Source: Azohydromonas caseinilytica (lineage in GTDB: Bacteria > Pseudomonadota > Gammaproteobacteria > Burkholderiales > Burkholderiaceae_C). From it: 64,000 bases of DNA. The position numbers were made by a program, and so were the translations under genes. The stretch spans positions 62,001 through 126,000 of the forward strand of contig NZ_JABBFW010000005.1 of assembly GCF_012927045.1 (NCBI RefSeq). Reading direction: 5' to 3'. Positions 8,922 through 17,880 of this stretch are shown here, in pieces (the stretch's first letter is position 1; every line of letters starts with the position of its first letter). A model generated the notes under the pieces. It made no database searches. It saw nothing but the letters and a program-made list of their open reading frames with translations, and was not told where the DNA came from.

Positions 8922-10016
8922 ATGAGCCTCAAGTGCGGCATCGTGGGCCTGCCCAACGTGGGCAAGTCCACCCTCTTCAATGCGCTGACCAAGGCGGGCA
9001 TCGCTGCCGAGAACTACCCCTTCTGCACCATCGAGCCCAACGTGGGCGTGGTGGAGCTGCCCGATCCGCGGCTGGACAAGCTGTCCGAGATCGTCAAGCC
9101 CGAGCGCGTGGTGCCGGCCATCGTCGAGTTCGTGGACATCGCGGGCCTGGTGGCGGGCGCGTCCAAGGGCGAAGGCCTGGGCAACCAGTTCCTCTCGCAC
9201 ATCCGCGAGACCGACGCCATCGTCAACGTGGTGCGCTGCTTCGAGGACGAGAACGTCATCCACGTCGCCGGCCGGGTGGACCCGATCGCCGACATCGAGG
9301 TGATCCAGACCGAGCTATGCCTGGCCGACCTCGGCACCGTCGAGAAGAGCCTGCAGCGCTACGTCAAGGCCGCGCGCTCGGGCAATGACAAGGAAGCCGC
9401 GGCGCTGGTCAAGGTGCTGGAGAAGTGCCAGGCCGCCCTGGACCAGGCCAAGCCGGTGCGCACCATCGACTTCAGCAAGGAGGAGCTGGTGATCCTCAAG
9501 CCGCTGTGCCTGATCACGGCCAAGCCGGCGATGTTCGTGGGCAACGTGGCCGAGGACGGCTTCGAGAACAACCCCTTCCTGGACCGCCTGAAGGACTACG
9601 CCGCCAGCCAGAACGCGCCGGTGGTGGCCATCTGCGCCAAGACCGAGGCCGAGCTGGCCGACATGGAGGATGAGGACCGCGCCATGTTCCTGGCCGAGAT
9701 GGGCCAGGACGAGCCGGGGCTGAACCGGCTGATCCGTGCCGCCTTCAAGCTGCTGGGCCTGCAGACCTACTTCACCGCCGGCGTGAAGGAAGTGCGGGCC
9801 TGGACCATCCACATCGGCGACACGGCCCCGCAGGCCGCGGGCGTGATCCACACCGACTTCGAGCGCGGCTTCATCCGCGCCCAGACCATCGCCTTCGACG
9901 ACTTCATCGCCTACAAGGGCGAGCAAGGCGCCAAGGACGCCGGGAAGATGCGCGCCGAGGGCAAGGAGTACGTGGTCAAGGACGGGGACGTGATGAACTT
10001 CCTGTTCAACGTCTGA
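8922..10016 (+). CDS. ychF: Redox-regulated ATPase YchF
   Basis: 364 residues, the standard length for this Obg-related P-loop protein. The Walker A motif GLPNVGKST is at residues 8-16 and the switch region [20 protein letters not shown] follows. The C-terminal TGS-like domain ends in the typical [14 protein letters not shown]. YchF binds ATP rather than GTP and is linked to ribosomes and oxidative stress. It is transcribed alone and followed by a strong terminator. Confidence 0.96.
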   Translation: MSLKCGIVGLPNVGKSTLFNALTKAGIAAENYPFCTIEPNVGVVELPDPRLDKLSEIVKPERVVPAIVEFVDIAGLVAGASKGEGLGNQFLSHIRETDAIVNVVRCFEDENVIHVAGRVDPIADIEVIQTELCLADLGTVEKSLQRYVKAARSGNDKEAAALVKVLEKCQAALDQAKPVRTIDFSKEELVILKPLCLITAKPAMFVGNVAEDGFENNPFLDRLKDYAASQNAPVVAICAKTEAELADMEDEDRAMFLAEMGQDEPGLNRLIRAAFKLLGLQTYFTAGVKEVRAWTIHIGDTAPQAAGVIHTDFERGFIRAQTIAFDDFIAYKGEQGAKDAGKMRAEGKEYVVKDGDVMNFLFNV

Positions 10017-10055
10017 GGACCCGCCGGAGCGGGAGCCCTCCCGCCCCCACCTGAG

Positions 10056-10091
10056 AATCCCCGTGAGCCCGAGCGGCCACGGGGATTTTTT
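10056..10091 (+). terminator. Rho-independent terminator after ychF
   Basis: A perfect ten-base stem (AATCCCCGTG at 10056-10065 with CACGGGGATT at 10078-10087) with a 12-base loop runs directly into a T-run at 10086-10091. It starts 39 bases after the ychF stop. Confidence 0.9.
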
Positions 10092-10131
10092 GTGGGACGG
10101 AGGCACCCGCCCGATGGGATGGAGGTGAGTG

Positions 10132-11289
10132 ATGAGCGAATACCAGTACTACGAGCTCGCCGCCATCGACCGACCGCTCACGCGTGAGGAGATGGCGCAG
10201 CTGCGCGCCGTGTCCACGCGCGCCGAGATCACGCCCACGGGCTTCGTGAACCACTACGAGTGGGGCGACCTCAAGGCCGATCCGGCCGAGTGGATGCGGC
10301 GCTACTTCGACGCCTTCGTCTACGTCGCCAACTGGTGCAGTTGCCGGCTGTCGCTGCGCGTGCCCCGGGCTACCTTCGGCGATGCGGAGCTGGAACCTTT
10401 CGCCGTCGAGTACCGGCTGAACATCGAAGCCACCGAGGAACACTGGATCTTCGACTGGTCGCTCGACGAGAGCGAGGACGATGACCGCTTCGCGATGGAT
10501 GACGGCAGCGGCTGGATGCGGCGCCTGGCGCCACTGCGCGAGGAGCTGCTGCGCGGCGACCTGCGCCCGCTGTACCTGGGCTGGCTGGCCGGAGCCGCCT
10601 CCGGCGATCTGGAGGACGACGCGGCGGAACCGCCCGTGCCGCCGGGCCTGGCGGCGTTGTCGCCAGCGCAGCAGGCGCTGGTGGAGTTTCTGGAGATCGA
10701 CCCCGATCTGCTGGCCGCGGCCCAGGCCGGCAGCGCGCCCGGCCCGCGGGAGAGCGACACCCAGGCGGACGCGGACCTCGACGAGTGGCTGGCGCAGTGG
10801 CCGCGCGAGGACATGGTGGCGATGCTGAAACTGCTGGCCCAGGGCCGGGGCGCCGAGGCCGAGCGCCAGGTGCGCTCACGCCACGAGGCCTGGCTGAAGG
10901 CGCGGCGGCCGTCGCCCGCGGCCCTGGCGCCGCAACGCAGCGTGGCCGAGCTGTACGAAGTGGCCGAGGTGGCCCGCGGCGCGCGCGAGGCGCGGGAGGC
11001 GAAGGAGCGCGCGGCGCAGCAGGCCGAACAGCAGCGCCAGCGCGAAGCCCATCTGCGGCGGCTGATGGACGACGTGGACCGGCACTGGGCCGCCATCAAG
11101 GCGCAGGCGGAGCGCGGCACGGGCTCGGGCTACGAACAGGCAGTGCAGATGCTCACGGAGCTGGAGCAGGCCCACCAGCTGGCCGGCCGCCGCGAGGTTT
11201 TCGACGGCGCGCTGCAGCGCTTCATGGAGCGCCATGGCCGGCGCACCGCGCTGCGGCGGCGGCTGTCCGAGGCGGGGCTGTGGTCCTGA
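10132..11289 (+). CDS. Unrecognised 385-residue protein with C-terminal coiled coil
   Basis: I do not recognise a named family with confidence. The first 125 residues look like a folded domain rich in aromatic residues (EYQYYELAAIDRPLTREEM, then NHYEWGDLKADPAEW and FVYVANWCSCRL). The middle is acidic and Ala/Pro-rich. About residues 265-325 are highly charged and predicted coiled coil (AREAKERAAQQAEQQRQREA), followed by a basic helical tail. No signal peptide or membrane segment is seen. The ATG at 10132 has GGAGG six bases upstream, a better start than the GTG at 10129. It stands alone between the ychF terminator and the ECF sigma gene. Confidence 0.8.
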   Translation: MSEYQYYELAAIDRPLTREEMAQLRAVSTRAEITPTGFVNHYEWGDLKADPAEWMRRYFDAFVYVANWCSCRLSLRVPRATFGDAELEPFAVEYRLNIEATEEHWIFDWSLDESEDDDRFAMDDGSGWMRRLAPLREELLRGDLRPLYLGWLAGAASGDLEDDAAEPPVPPGLAALSPAQQALVEFLEIDPDLLAAAQAGSAPGPRESDTQADADLDEWLAQWPREDMVAMLKLLAQGRGAEAERQVRSRHEAWLKARRPSPAALAPQRSVAELYEVAEVARGAREAREAKERAAQQAEQQRQREAHLRRLMDDVDRHWAAIKAQAERGTGSGYEQAVQMLTELEQAHQLAGRREVFDGALQRFMERHGRRTALRRRLSEAGLWS

Positions 11290-11405
11290 GGCCCCGACGC
11301 TGATCACGGCGGCCCGCCGCCCCGGCTGAACGCCACCACCGGCCGCCTGCAACCACGTTGAACCTGCCCGGTATAAGCCCTCGACAAGGCTGACGGGAGA
11401 CGGGG

Positions 11406-12002
11406 GTGGAGCAAGAGGGAGCGGGGGCGGCGCTGCTGGCGCGGCAGGTGGCGCGGGCCGCGGCGGGCGACCGCACGGCGTACGCGGCGCTGGTGCGGCA
11501 GTTCCAGCGTCCGCTGTTCGCCTTCCTCGGCCGCATGGGCCTGCGCCAGGCCGAGGCCGAGGAGCTGGCGCAGGACACCTTCATCCGCGCCTGGCAGCAC
11601 CTGCCGCGCTATGACGCCGGGCAGGCGGCCTTCTCCACCTGGCTCTTCACCATCGCCCGGCGCCTGGCGCTCAACGCGCTGGACCGCGCCGACCACCAGC
11701 GGCTGCGCACCGGCCTCGATGCCGCGGCCGATGAGGAGCACGCCTGCGACGCGCCCGGGCCGGCGCAGGCGCTGCAGTCGCGCCAGGAACGCGCACGGCT
11801 GCAGGCCGCGCTGCGCCGGCTTTCCCCCGACGACCGCAGCGTGCTGGCGCTGGCCTATGTGCACGAGCTGACGCTGGCCGACGTGGCGCGCATCGAGGGC
11901 TGCAGCCCCACTGCCGCCAAGGCCCGGCTGCACCGCGCCCGCGAGCGGCTGCGCGCGGCGCTGTCCGAACCGGGCGTCCTGACGGTGCCCTTCCTGGAGT
12001 GA
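11406..12002 (+). CDS. ECF-type RNA polymerase sigma factor
   Basis: 198 residues. Region 2 is visible (AYAALVRQFQRPLFAFLGRM, then AEELAQDTFIRAW and FSTWLFTIARRLALN) and region 4 follows (LRRLSPDDRSVLALAYV, then LTLADVARIEGCSPTAAKARL), with no regions 1 or 3, as in ECF sigma factors. The GTG start at 11406 is preceded by GGGAG. Upstream lie TTGAAC at 11358-11363 and TATAAG at 11372-11377, too close together for a sigma-70 promoter. The next gene starts two bases after the stop and may encode its anti-sigma partner. The regulon is unknown. Confidence 0.9.
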   Translation: MEQEGAGAALLARQVARAAAGDRTAYAALVRQFQRPLFAFLGRMGLRQAEAEELAQDTFIRAWQHLPRYDAGQAAFSTWLFTIARRLALNALDRADHQRLRTGLDAAADEEHACDAPGPAQALQSRQERARLQAALRRLSPDDRSVLALAYVHELTLADVARIEGCSPTAAKARLHRARERLRAALSEPGVLTVPFLE

Positions 12003-12004
12003 GC

Positions 12005-12274
12005 ATGAAGACCCCATCCGACGACGACCGCCTGCTCGACCAGGCCCTCATCACGCCGCTGCTGGACGTGCCGGGCGATTTCGCCGACCGCGTGCTGGCG
12101 GCGTTGCCCAGACAGTTCGAGGATGCGCCTCCCTCGCCGGCTGCCCGTTTGCGGCAGCGCCTCGCCCGCTGGCTCAAGACCGCGGCGCTCGCCGCCGGCA
12201 GCGCCGCGGGGCTGGCGCAGGTGCTGTCTTTCGCCTGGGGGCTGTGGACGGCCACGGCGGCCGGCGTGGGCTGA
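12005..12274 (+). CDS. Small putative membrane protein, possible anti-sigma factor
   Basis: 89 residues, beginning two bases after the sigma factor stop, so the two are translationally linked. The N-terminal half is acidic and soluble (TPLLDVPGDFADRVLAALPRQF); the C-terminal half is one weak membrane segment (AALAAGSAAGLAQVLSFAWGL). The small size, single membrane span and coupling to an ECF sigma gene suggest an anti-sigma role. The zinc-type HxxxCxxC motif is absent. The role is inferred from position only. Confidence 0.65.
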   Translation: MKTPSDDDRLLDQALITPLLDVPGDFADRVLAALPRQFEDAPPSPAARLRQRLARWLKTAALAAGSAAGLAQVLSFAWGLWTATAAGVG

Positions 12275-12350
12275 TGGAAATGCGGCTGACCTCTCAATAC
12301 CCCCGCGCCAGGCGCGGCCGGTCTCACCTCACCTTCGGAAAGTGAAACTG

Positions 12351-13298
12351 ATGAATCCGCTGGATCTGAACCTACGCATCGCGGTCCGCCCGCAGCCTGT
12401 GCTGGCGGCCTTGAAATCCCTCGTCCTGCCCGGGCTGGGACAGTGGCACAACGGCCAGATCGACCGGGCGGTGTGGTGGTTCCTGGCCTTCGCGCTGCTG
12501 AGCGTGCCGAGCGTGGCGGTGGTGGCCTTGTGGCTGCCGCCGGCCTGGACTGCGCCGGCCCTGGCGGCCGGGCTGCTGCTGACGCTGGGCGTGTGGGTCG
12601 GCTCGATCGTGGACGCCTGGCGCATGGCGCGACGCGGCGTGGCGGCCGGCATGGAGCCGCTGCCGGGCTTGGCCGCGGGCGGCACGCCGGTGTGGCGCAT
12701 GGCCGGTGTGACGCTGCTGCTGATCGTGCTGTGCGACCTCGTGGCGCTGCCGCTGCTGATCATGGCTGTGCGGGCCCATGTGGTGGCGCCCTACCGCATT
12801 CCGTCGGCCAGCATGGCGCCGGCGCTGTGGCCAGGCGACTTCATCTTTGCCGACAAGCGCTACGCCTGCGTGGGCTGCAGCGCGCCGGTACAGCGCGGCG
12901 ACGTGGCCCTCTTCGCCTACCCCAATGACCGCACGATGATCTATGTGAAACGCGTGGTGGCGCTGCCGGGCGACCGGGTGCTGGTGCGCGGCGCAGAGGT
13001 CCGGGTCAACGGCGAGCCGTTCTCCGTGCCGCCCGCCGCCGATCCCCCGGCGGCGGAACTGGCGGCAGCTCGCGTGCCGCCGGGTAGCCTGCCGGCCGCG
13101 CAGCGCCCGGCTGAGCTGGACCTGAGCGTGCCGCCGGGCCATGTCTTCGTGCTGGGCGACCGGCGCGAGGCCAGCACCGACTCGCGCGATTTCGGCGCCG
13201 TGCCGCTGCAGGACGTGGTCGGCCGCGCCCGGCAGGTGTGGTTCTCCTGGGGAGCGGACGGTGTCCGCTGGGAGCGCCTGGGGCACGTGGTGCGCTGA
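12351..13298 (+). CDS. Signal peptidase I (S26) with extra N-terminal membrane domain
   Basis: 315 residues. Residues 1-130 contain about four membrane segments starting with VLPGLGQWHNGQIDRAVWWF, a TM2-like motif not found in classical LepB. The S26 domain follows: catalytic Ser in YRIPSASMAPALWPGD near residue 145, catalytic Lys in YVKRVVALPGD near 198, and the terminal box GDRREASTDSRDFG. It probably cleaves signal peptides or a special substrate at the membrane. It begins 76 bases after the putative anti-sigma gene on the same strand. It could be a dedicated protease for the ECF system rather than the housekeeping LepB. Confidence 0.85.
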   Translation: MNPLDLNLRIAVRPQPVLAALKSLVLPGLGQWHNGQIDRAVWWFLAFALLSVPSVAVVALWLPPAWTAPALAAGLLLTLGVWVGSIVDAWRMARRGVAAGMEPLPGLAAGGTPVWRMAGVTLLLIVLCDLVALPLLIMAVRAHVVAPYRIPSASMAPALWPGDFIFADKRYACVGCSAPVQRGDVALFAYPNDRTMIYVKRVVALPGDRVLVRGAEVRVNGEPFSVPPAADPPAAELAAARVPPGSLPAAQRPAELDLSVPPGHVFVLGDRREASTDSRDFGAVPLQDVVGRARQVWFSWGADGVRWERLGHVVR

Positions 13299-13352
13299 AA
13301 GCGCCGGTCCGGAAAAGGGCGCGGCGGGGTCAACCCTTCGGGTCTCCACGCC

Positions 13353-13379
13353 TTAGCACTCTCTGGGGCTGAGTGCTAA
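13353..13379 (+). promoter_or_regulatory. CIRCE operator (HrcA site) in the rpoH promoter
   Basis: TTAGCACTC at 13353-13361, nine bases, then GAGTGCTAA at 13371-13379. This is a perfect copy of the consensus CIRCE inverted repeat. It begins 70 bases before the rpoH ATG. A possible sigma-70 promoter overlaps it: TTAGCA as -35 and TAATAT (13376-13381) as -10, spaced 17-18 bases. HrcA bound here would block RNA polymerase. Confidence 0.93.
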
Positions 13380-13422
13380 TATTTGTGGAACCAAATTGCC
13401 TCCCTCCTTGTCTGAGCACTCC

Positions 13423-14352
13423 ATGAACATGTCCACTGCGAATGCTGTTGCTCTGCGTGACCCTTGGGCGCTGGTGCCGTCGCTTGGCAACCTGGACGCC
13501 TACATCTCGGCCGTGAACCGCATTCCGCTGCTGTCGCTGGAGGAAGAGCAGGAATGCGCGAAGCGGCTGCGCGACCACGGCGACGTGCAGGCTGCGGGGC
13601 GGCTGGTGCTGTCGCACCTGCGCCTAGTGGTGTCGGTGTCGCGCCAGTACCTGGGCTACGGGCTGCCGCATGGCGACCTGATCCAGGAAGGCAACGTGGG
13701 CCTGATGAAGGCCGTCAAGCGCTTCGATCCGGAGCAGGGCGTGCGGCTGGTGAGCTATGCGCTGCACTGGATCAAGGCCGAGATCCACGAGTACATCCTG
13801 CGCAACTGGCGCATGGTCAAGCTGGCCACGACCAAGGCGCAAAGAAAACTGTTCTTCAACCTGCGCTCGCTCAAGCAGGGCTTCAAGAACGAGGCGGATG
13901 ACGCCCGCAGCTACCGCAACTCGCTCAGCGGCGACGAGGTGCGCAGCGTGGCCGAACAGCTCAACGTCAAGCCCGAGGAAGTGCTGGAGATGGAGACGCG
14001 CCTCTCCGGCGGTGACGTGGCGCTGGAGCCGCAGGGCGATGACAACGAGGAAGCCGCCTTCGCCCCGATCGCCTACTTGGCCGACGAGGCCAGCGAGCCC
14101 ACGCGTGTGCTGGAAGCGCGCCGCCGCGACGCGCTGGCCAGCGACGGCATCCTGCGCGCGCTGGACGCGCTGGACGCGCGCAGCCGCCGCATCGTCGAGC
14201 AGCGCTGGCTCGACGTGAACGACGACAGCTCCGGCGGCAAGACGCTGCACGAGCTGGCGGCCGAGTACGGCGTCAGCGCCGAGCGCATCCGCCAGATCGA
14301 GGTCGCGGCCATGAAGAAGATGCGCAAGGCGATGGAAGCCACGGCCGCCTGA
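13423..14352 (+). CDS. rpoH: RNA polymerase sigma factor RpoH (sigma-32)
   Basis: 309 residues from the ATG at 13423 (a second ATG at 13429 is possible). Regions 2 and 4 of a sigma-70 family factor are present: YLGYGLPHGDLIQEGNVGLM, then YALHWIKAEIHEYILRNWRM, and C-terminal LHELAAEYGVSAERIRQIE. The segment after region 2 (TTKAQRKLFFNLRS) is the RpoH box that distinguishes heat-shock sigma from RpoD and RpoS. It directs transcription of chaperones and proteases. The CIRCE element upstream implies HrcA repression as well. It is followed by a strong hairpin shared with the convergent sco gene. Confidence 0.95.
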   Translation: MNMSTANAVALRDPWALVPSLGNLDAYISAVNRIPLLSLEEEQECAKRLRDHGDVQAAGRLVLSHLRLVVSVSRQYLGYGLPHGDLIQEGNVGLMKAVKRFDPEQGVRLVSYALHWIKAEIHEYILRNWRMVKLATTKAQRKLFFNLRSLKQGFKNEADDARSYRNSLSGDEVRSVAEQLNVKPEEVLEMETRLSGGDVALEPQGDDNEEAAFAPIAYLADEASEPTRVLEARRRDALASDGILRALDALDARSRRIVEQRWLDVNDDSSGGKTLHELAAEYGVSAERIRQIEVAAMKKMRKAMEATAA

Positions 14353-14386
14353 CGCGGCCGGCAAGCCTGGCAACGCCACCCGGCTG

Positions 14387-14422
14387 AAACGACGACGGCC
14401 CCTGCGGGGGCCGTCGTCGTTT
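14387..14422. terminator. Bidirectional terminator between rpoH and sco
   Basis: AAACGACGACGGCCCC, loop TGC, GGGGCCGTCGTCGTTT: a perfect stem of about 16 base pairs with A and T runs at the ends. It lies between the convergent rpoH and sco genes and can stop transcription from both sides. Confidence 0.9.
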
Positions 14423-14443
14423 GTGCACCCTGCTTCGGCCGCG

Positions 14444-15088
14444 TCAGGCCGGGGCGGACTGGGCCAGCAGCTTCTTGATGTCGTCGGCCAGTGCCTGCGC
14501 GCCGCCGCCGTAGCGGCTGAACAGGCGCACCCGGCCCTGGGTGTCGTAGATGTAGCTGCCGGCGGTGTGGTCCAGCGTGTAGGCGCCTTCGGTCTTGCCG
14601 GGCACCTTCATGTAGAAGACCTTGAATTCGCGCGCCACGGCCTTGAGCTGCTCGGGCTCGGGCCGCAGCGCGACGAAGCCGGCGCCGAAGTTGCCCACGT
14701 AGGCCCGCAGCAGCTCGGCCGTGTCGCGCTCGGGGTCGAGGGTCACGAAGACGCCCTGCACACGCTCGCCGTCGGCCCCCAGCGCACGCTTGACTTCGGC
14801 CAGTTCCGCCAGCGTGCCGGGGCACACGTCCGGGCAATGGGTGTAGCCGAAGAACACCACCGTGACCTTGCCCTTGAACTCGGAGAGCTTGCGCAACTTG
14901 CCTTCGGTGTCGGGCAGCTCCAGCTTGCCGGCGTAGTCGGCGCCGGTGATGTCCACGGCATGAAAGCCCGACACCGTGGCGCTGGGCGTGGAGGAGTCGC
15001 CGCCGCGGTTGCAGCCCGCGAGCGCCAGCAGCGTGGCGGCGGCGCCGGCCACCACGACGGCGCGGCGGGAGGTCAGAAAACGATCCAT
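14444..15088 (-). CDS. SCO1/SenC family copper chaperone lipoprotein
   Basis: 214 residues. A lipobox is visible at LLALAGC, so the protein is membrane-anchored and faces the periplasm. The copper site CPDVCP near residue 78 ([17 protein letters not shown]) and the third ligand His in [13 protein letters not shown] are all present. It delivers copper to the CuA site of CoxB. It is the last gene of the oxidase operon; its ATG overlaps the end of ctaB by 16 bases. Confidence 0.93.
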   Translation of the reverse strand: MDRFLTSRRAVVVAGAAATLLALAGCNRGGDSSTPSATVSGFHAVDITGADYAGKLELPDTEGKLRKLSEFKGKVTVVFFGYTHCPDVCPGTLAELAEVKRALGADGERVQGVFVTLDPERDTAELLRAYVGNFGAGFVALRPEPEQLKAVAREFKVFYMKVPGKTEGAYTLDHTAGSYIYDTQGRVRLFSRYGGGAQALADDIKKLLAQSAPA

Positions 15089-16008
15089 GGGCTCAGGTAG
15101 TGGTCCACCAACAGCGCCGCGAACAGCAGCGAGAGGTAGAGGATGGAAAAGCGAAAAGTCTTGCGCGCCTGCGCGTCGCTGTAGACGCGCCACAGCTTCC
15201 AGGCATGCGCGATGAAAAGGCCGCCCAGCACCAGTGCCGCCACCAGGTAGGGCAGCCCGCTCATGCCGTAGAGCCAGGGCAGCAGCGTGGCGGCCAGCAG
15301 CACCAGGCTGTAGAGCAGGACCTGCAGCCGCGTGAATTCGGAGCCGTGCGTCACGGGCAGCATCGGCAGCCCGGCGCGGCGGTAGTCCTCGGTACGGTAC
15401 AGGGCCAGCGCCCAGAAGTGCGGCGGCGTCCACAGGAAGATGATGAGGCACAGCATCAGCGCCTCGGGGCCGACCTCGCCGCGCACCGCGGCCCAGCCCA
15501 GCACCGGCGGCATGGCGCCCGAGGCGCCGCCGATGACGATGTTCTGCGGCGTCAGCGGCTTGAGCACCACCGTGTAGATCACGGCGTAGCCCACGAAGGT
15601 GGCGAAGGTCAGCAGCATCGTCAGCGGGTTGACGAAGACCCACAGCAGCGCGCTGCCCAGGGCGCACAACAGCGCCGAGAACCACAGCGTCTGCCCGCGC
15701 CCGAGTTCGCCGCGCGCGGTGGGCCGCCAGGCCGTGCGCGCCATGCGCGCATCGATGTGCTGCTCGACCACGCAGTTGAAAGCGGCTGCGGCCGCGGCCA
15801 CCAGCCAGATGCCGGCGGTAGCGGCCAGCACCGTCGTCGGCGCCGGCAATCCGGGCGCGGCCAGCAGCATGCCGATCAGGGCACAGAACACGATCAGCTG
15901 CACCACGCGCGGCTTGGTCAAGGCATAGAACTGCCGCCAGATCGGGGCGGCGGGCCGGCCGGGGGCTGCAACGCTGGCCCCGGAAGGATGGCTGGCGCTT
16001 CGGTTCAT
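15073..16008 (-). CDS. ctaB: Protoheme IX farnesyltransferase (heme O synthase)
   Basis: 311 residues with about nine membrane segments. The UbiA-type prenyl-binding motif [19 protein letters not shown] (N..D.xxD) lies near residue 90 and [17 protein letters not shown] follows. It attaches a farnesyl group to heme B to make heme O for the oxidase. The ATG at 16008 overlaps the ctaA stop by ATGA, showing translational coupling. The 65 in-frame residues upstream are the shadow of ctaA and were trimmed. Confidence 0.95.
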   Translation of the reverse strand: MNRSASHPSGASVAAPGRPAAPIWRQFYALTKPRVVQLIVFCALIGMLLAAPGLPAPTTVLAATAGIWLVAAAAAAFNCVVEQHIDARMARTAWRPTARGELGRGQTLWFSALLCALGSALLWVFVNPLTMLLTFATFVGYAVIYTVVLKPLTPQNIVIGGASGAMPPVLGWAAVRGEVGPEALMLCLIIFLWTPPHFWALALYRTEDYRRAGLPMLPVTHGSEFTRLQVLLYSLVLLAATLLPWLYGMSGLPYLVAALVLGGLFIAHAWKLWRVYSDAQARKTFRFSILYLSLLFAALLVDHYLSPWIVF

Positions 16009-17177
16009 CGGTATGTCACTCCAGGGACCAGGTCGGCCCGGGCGCCGGAGCGCACCGGGACAGACAGGCGTGCGCCCTGATGGGCGCGCATGAGCATCAG
16101 GCTCAGGATCACGGTCAGTGCGGCAGCGCCGCCGGTATGGGCCACGGCCGCCATCAGCGGCCAGTCCAGCACCACGTTGGACACGCCGCTGGCCAGCTGC
16201 CACGCGCCTGCGGCGAGCAGTGCGCAGGCCCAGCGTCGGGCTTGCAGGTCAGGCTCGCGCCACAGACGCCAAGCGGCCAGGGCCAGCGCGACCAACACCA
16301 CCAGCGCCATCAGCCGGTGCGTGAGGTGGATGGCCGTCAAGGCCGCAAAGGGCAGGAAGTCGCCCTGCCCCGTGGCCCCCAGCGCGCGCTGCACGGTGAA
16401 ACCATGGTGGAAATCCATCTCGGGCCACCACCGGCCCTGGCAGGTGGGGAAGTCACTGCAGGCCAGCACCGCGTAATTGGTGCTGACCCAGCCCCCCAGG
16501 GCAATCTGCACCAGCACCAGCGCCGCCAACACCCAGAGTCCGCGCCGCCGCCCGGGGGAAAGCGCCAGCGGCCGGCTGTCGGGGCCTTGAAAGGCTTGCG
16601 ACTGCGCCGTCAACAGCGCCAGCAAGCCCAGTCCGCCGAGCAGGTGCGCGGTGACGATGGCCGGGTAGAGCTTCATGGTCACCGTCAGGGCGCCGAAAGC
16701 CCCTTGCAGACACACCCACAGCAGCGTCGCGCTGGCCCACCAGGGCGAGATCACGCCCGGCGTGCCGCGACGGTGCAGCCGCCAGCTCATCACGGCCAGC
16801 ACCGTGATCAGTACGCCCACAGCCGTGGCGAGGTAACGGTGCAGCATCTCGATCCAGGCCTTGGCGTGCGTCACCGGACCGTCCGGCAGCAATGCTTGCG
16901 CCGCCGCGATGTGGTGCTGTGCGCCCCAGGGACTGGTGTTGCCGTAACAGCCGGGCCAGTCGGGACAGCCCAATCCGGAGTCGGTGAGCCGGGTGAAGGC
17001 GCCGAAGAGCACGAGGTCGAAGCACAGGAACAGCGTCAACGCGGTGAGCCCACGCAGTCGGGTGGCGGCACCGCGGTGACGCAACGCCACCCAGGCCAGC
17101 GGGGCCAGGGCCAGCGCCGCACCCAGCAGGGCCAGGCGCAGCAGCGGCGACAGGTTTATGGGCATGGCGGTGTCCAT
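16005..17177 (-). CDS. ctaA: Heme A synthase (COX15/CtaA family)
   Basis: 390 residues with eight membrane segments. The Cys-pair loop [15 protein letters not shown] near residue 65 and the heme-ligand histidines in [11 protein letters not shown] and IHLTHRLMA are visible; a second Cys pair lies in [13 protein letters not shown]. The enzyme oxidises the methyl group of heme O to give heme A. A start at 17165 (MPINL) is also possible. It overlaps ctaB by four bases and follows the thioredoxin-like gene by four. Confidence 0.94.
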   Translation of the reverse strand: MDTAMPINLSPLLRLALLGAALALAPLAWVALRHRGAATRLRGLTALTLFLCFDLVLFGAFTRLTDSGLGCPDWPGCYGNTSPWGAQHHIAAAQALLPDGPVTHAKAWIEMLHRYLATAVGVLITVLAVMSWRLHRRGTPGVISPWWASATLLWVCLQGAFGALTVTMKLYPAIVTAHLLGGLGLLALLTAQSQAFQGPDSRPLALSPGRRRGLWVLAALVLVQIALGGWVSTNYAVLACSDFPTCQGRWWPEMDFHHGFTVQRALGATGQGDFLPFAALTAIHLTHRLMALVVLVALALAAWRLWREPDLQARRWACALLAAGAWQLASGVSNVVLDWPLMAAVAHTGGAAALTVILSLMLMRAHQGARLSVPVRSGARADLVPGVTYR

Positions 17178-17181
17178 GGCC

Positions 17182-17880
17182 TCAGCGCCCTTCGTGGTCC
17201 CAGCCGGCCGACGCGCGCAACAGCCGCTCCAGGTCGCGCTTGAGACGCGTCGGATCGGGTCGCGCCGGGGCGCGCATCATCCACTGCCCCATTGGATCAA
17301 CGATGTAGAGGTGCGAGGCCATCGACTCGCCGGGAGCCGGCTGCAGCCACTGCGCCAGCTGCACGGCGTCGGCACGCAGGATCTGCGCCGCGCCGGCGTC
17401 CAGCACCGCCTTCTGCACGGCCGCAGGCGGCATCTGCGAATCGGTGAGCAGCCAGAGCTTGTCGATGCGTCCGCGTTCGCGGCCGGTCATCTCGCGCAGC
17501 TGGCGCTGCAGGTACAGCAGCTTCTCGCAGGCGGCGTCGCAGTCGCCGCTGCCCGTAACCACCAGCAACCACTGGCCCTTGAGGGACTCGGCCGGCACGG
17601 CGCGGCCGTCCAGCGTCCGCAGTGCGAGCGACGGCAGCGGACGTGGTGGCTCAATCAGCGCGGCGTAATTGCTGCGTCCCTCCGGGCGGACGACGAAGTA
17701 AGTGAAGTAGGAAGCGATCACGGGGGAGGCGCACACCAGCAGTACCAACAGCATCTTGATGCGCCCGCTGTGCGTGCGCCGCGCCTGCGCGTCAAGCTCA
17801 GGGCGTGGCATGGAATGCACCGTCAGACCCAACGGCTCAGTCGGCACGCCAGCGGGGGCGGAGGAGTTGGAACCAGACAT
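17182..17880 (-). CDS. Membrane-anchored SCO/thioredoxin-like protein of the oxidase operon
   Basis: 232 residues with one N-terminal membrane segment (MLLVLLVCASPVIASYFTYFVV). The periplasmic part resembles a thioredoxin or SCO fold (LKGQWLLVVTGSGDCDAACE), with two Cys spaced CxxxC but no downstream ligand His as in SCO. It appears between SURF1 and ctaA in many Burkholderiales oxidase operons and probably helps assembly, perhaps as a thiol reductant. The start at 17880 overlaps the SURF1 gene by 44 bases; the ATG at 17811 (MPRPELDAQ) is an alternative. Confidence 0.8.
   Translation of the reverse strand: MSGSNSSAPAGVPTEPLGLTVHSMPRPELDAQARRTHSGRIKMLLVLLVCASPVIASYFTYFVVRPEGRSNYAALIEPPRPLPSLALRTLDGRAVPAESLKGQWLLVVTGSGDCDAACEKLLYLQRQLREMTGRERGRIDKLWLLTDSQMPPAAVQKAVLDAGAAQILRADAVQLAQWLQPAPGESMASHLYIVDPMGQWMMRAPARPDPTRLKRDLERLLRASAGWDHEGR

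Noticed and set aside
11358-11377. Sigma-70 promoter TTGAAC/TATAAG for the ECF sigma gene
   Set aside because: The two hexamers are only eight bases apart, far too close to act as -35 and -10.
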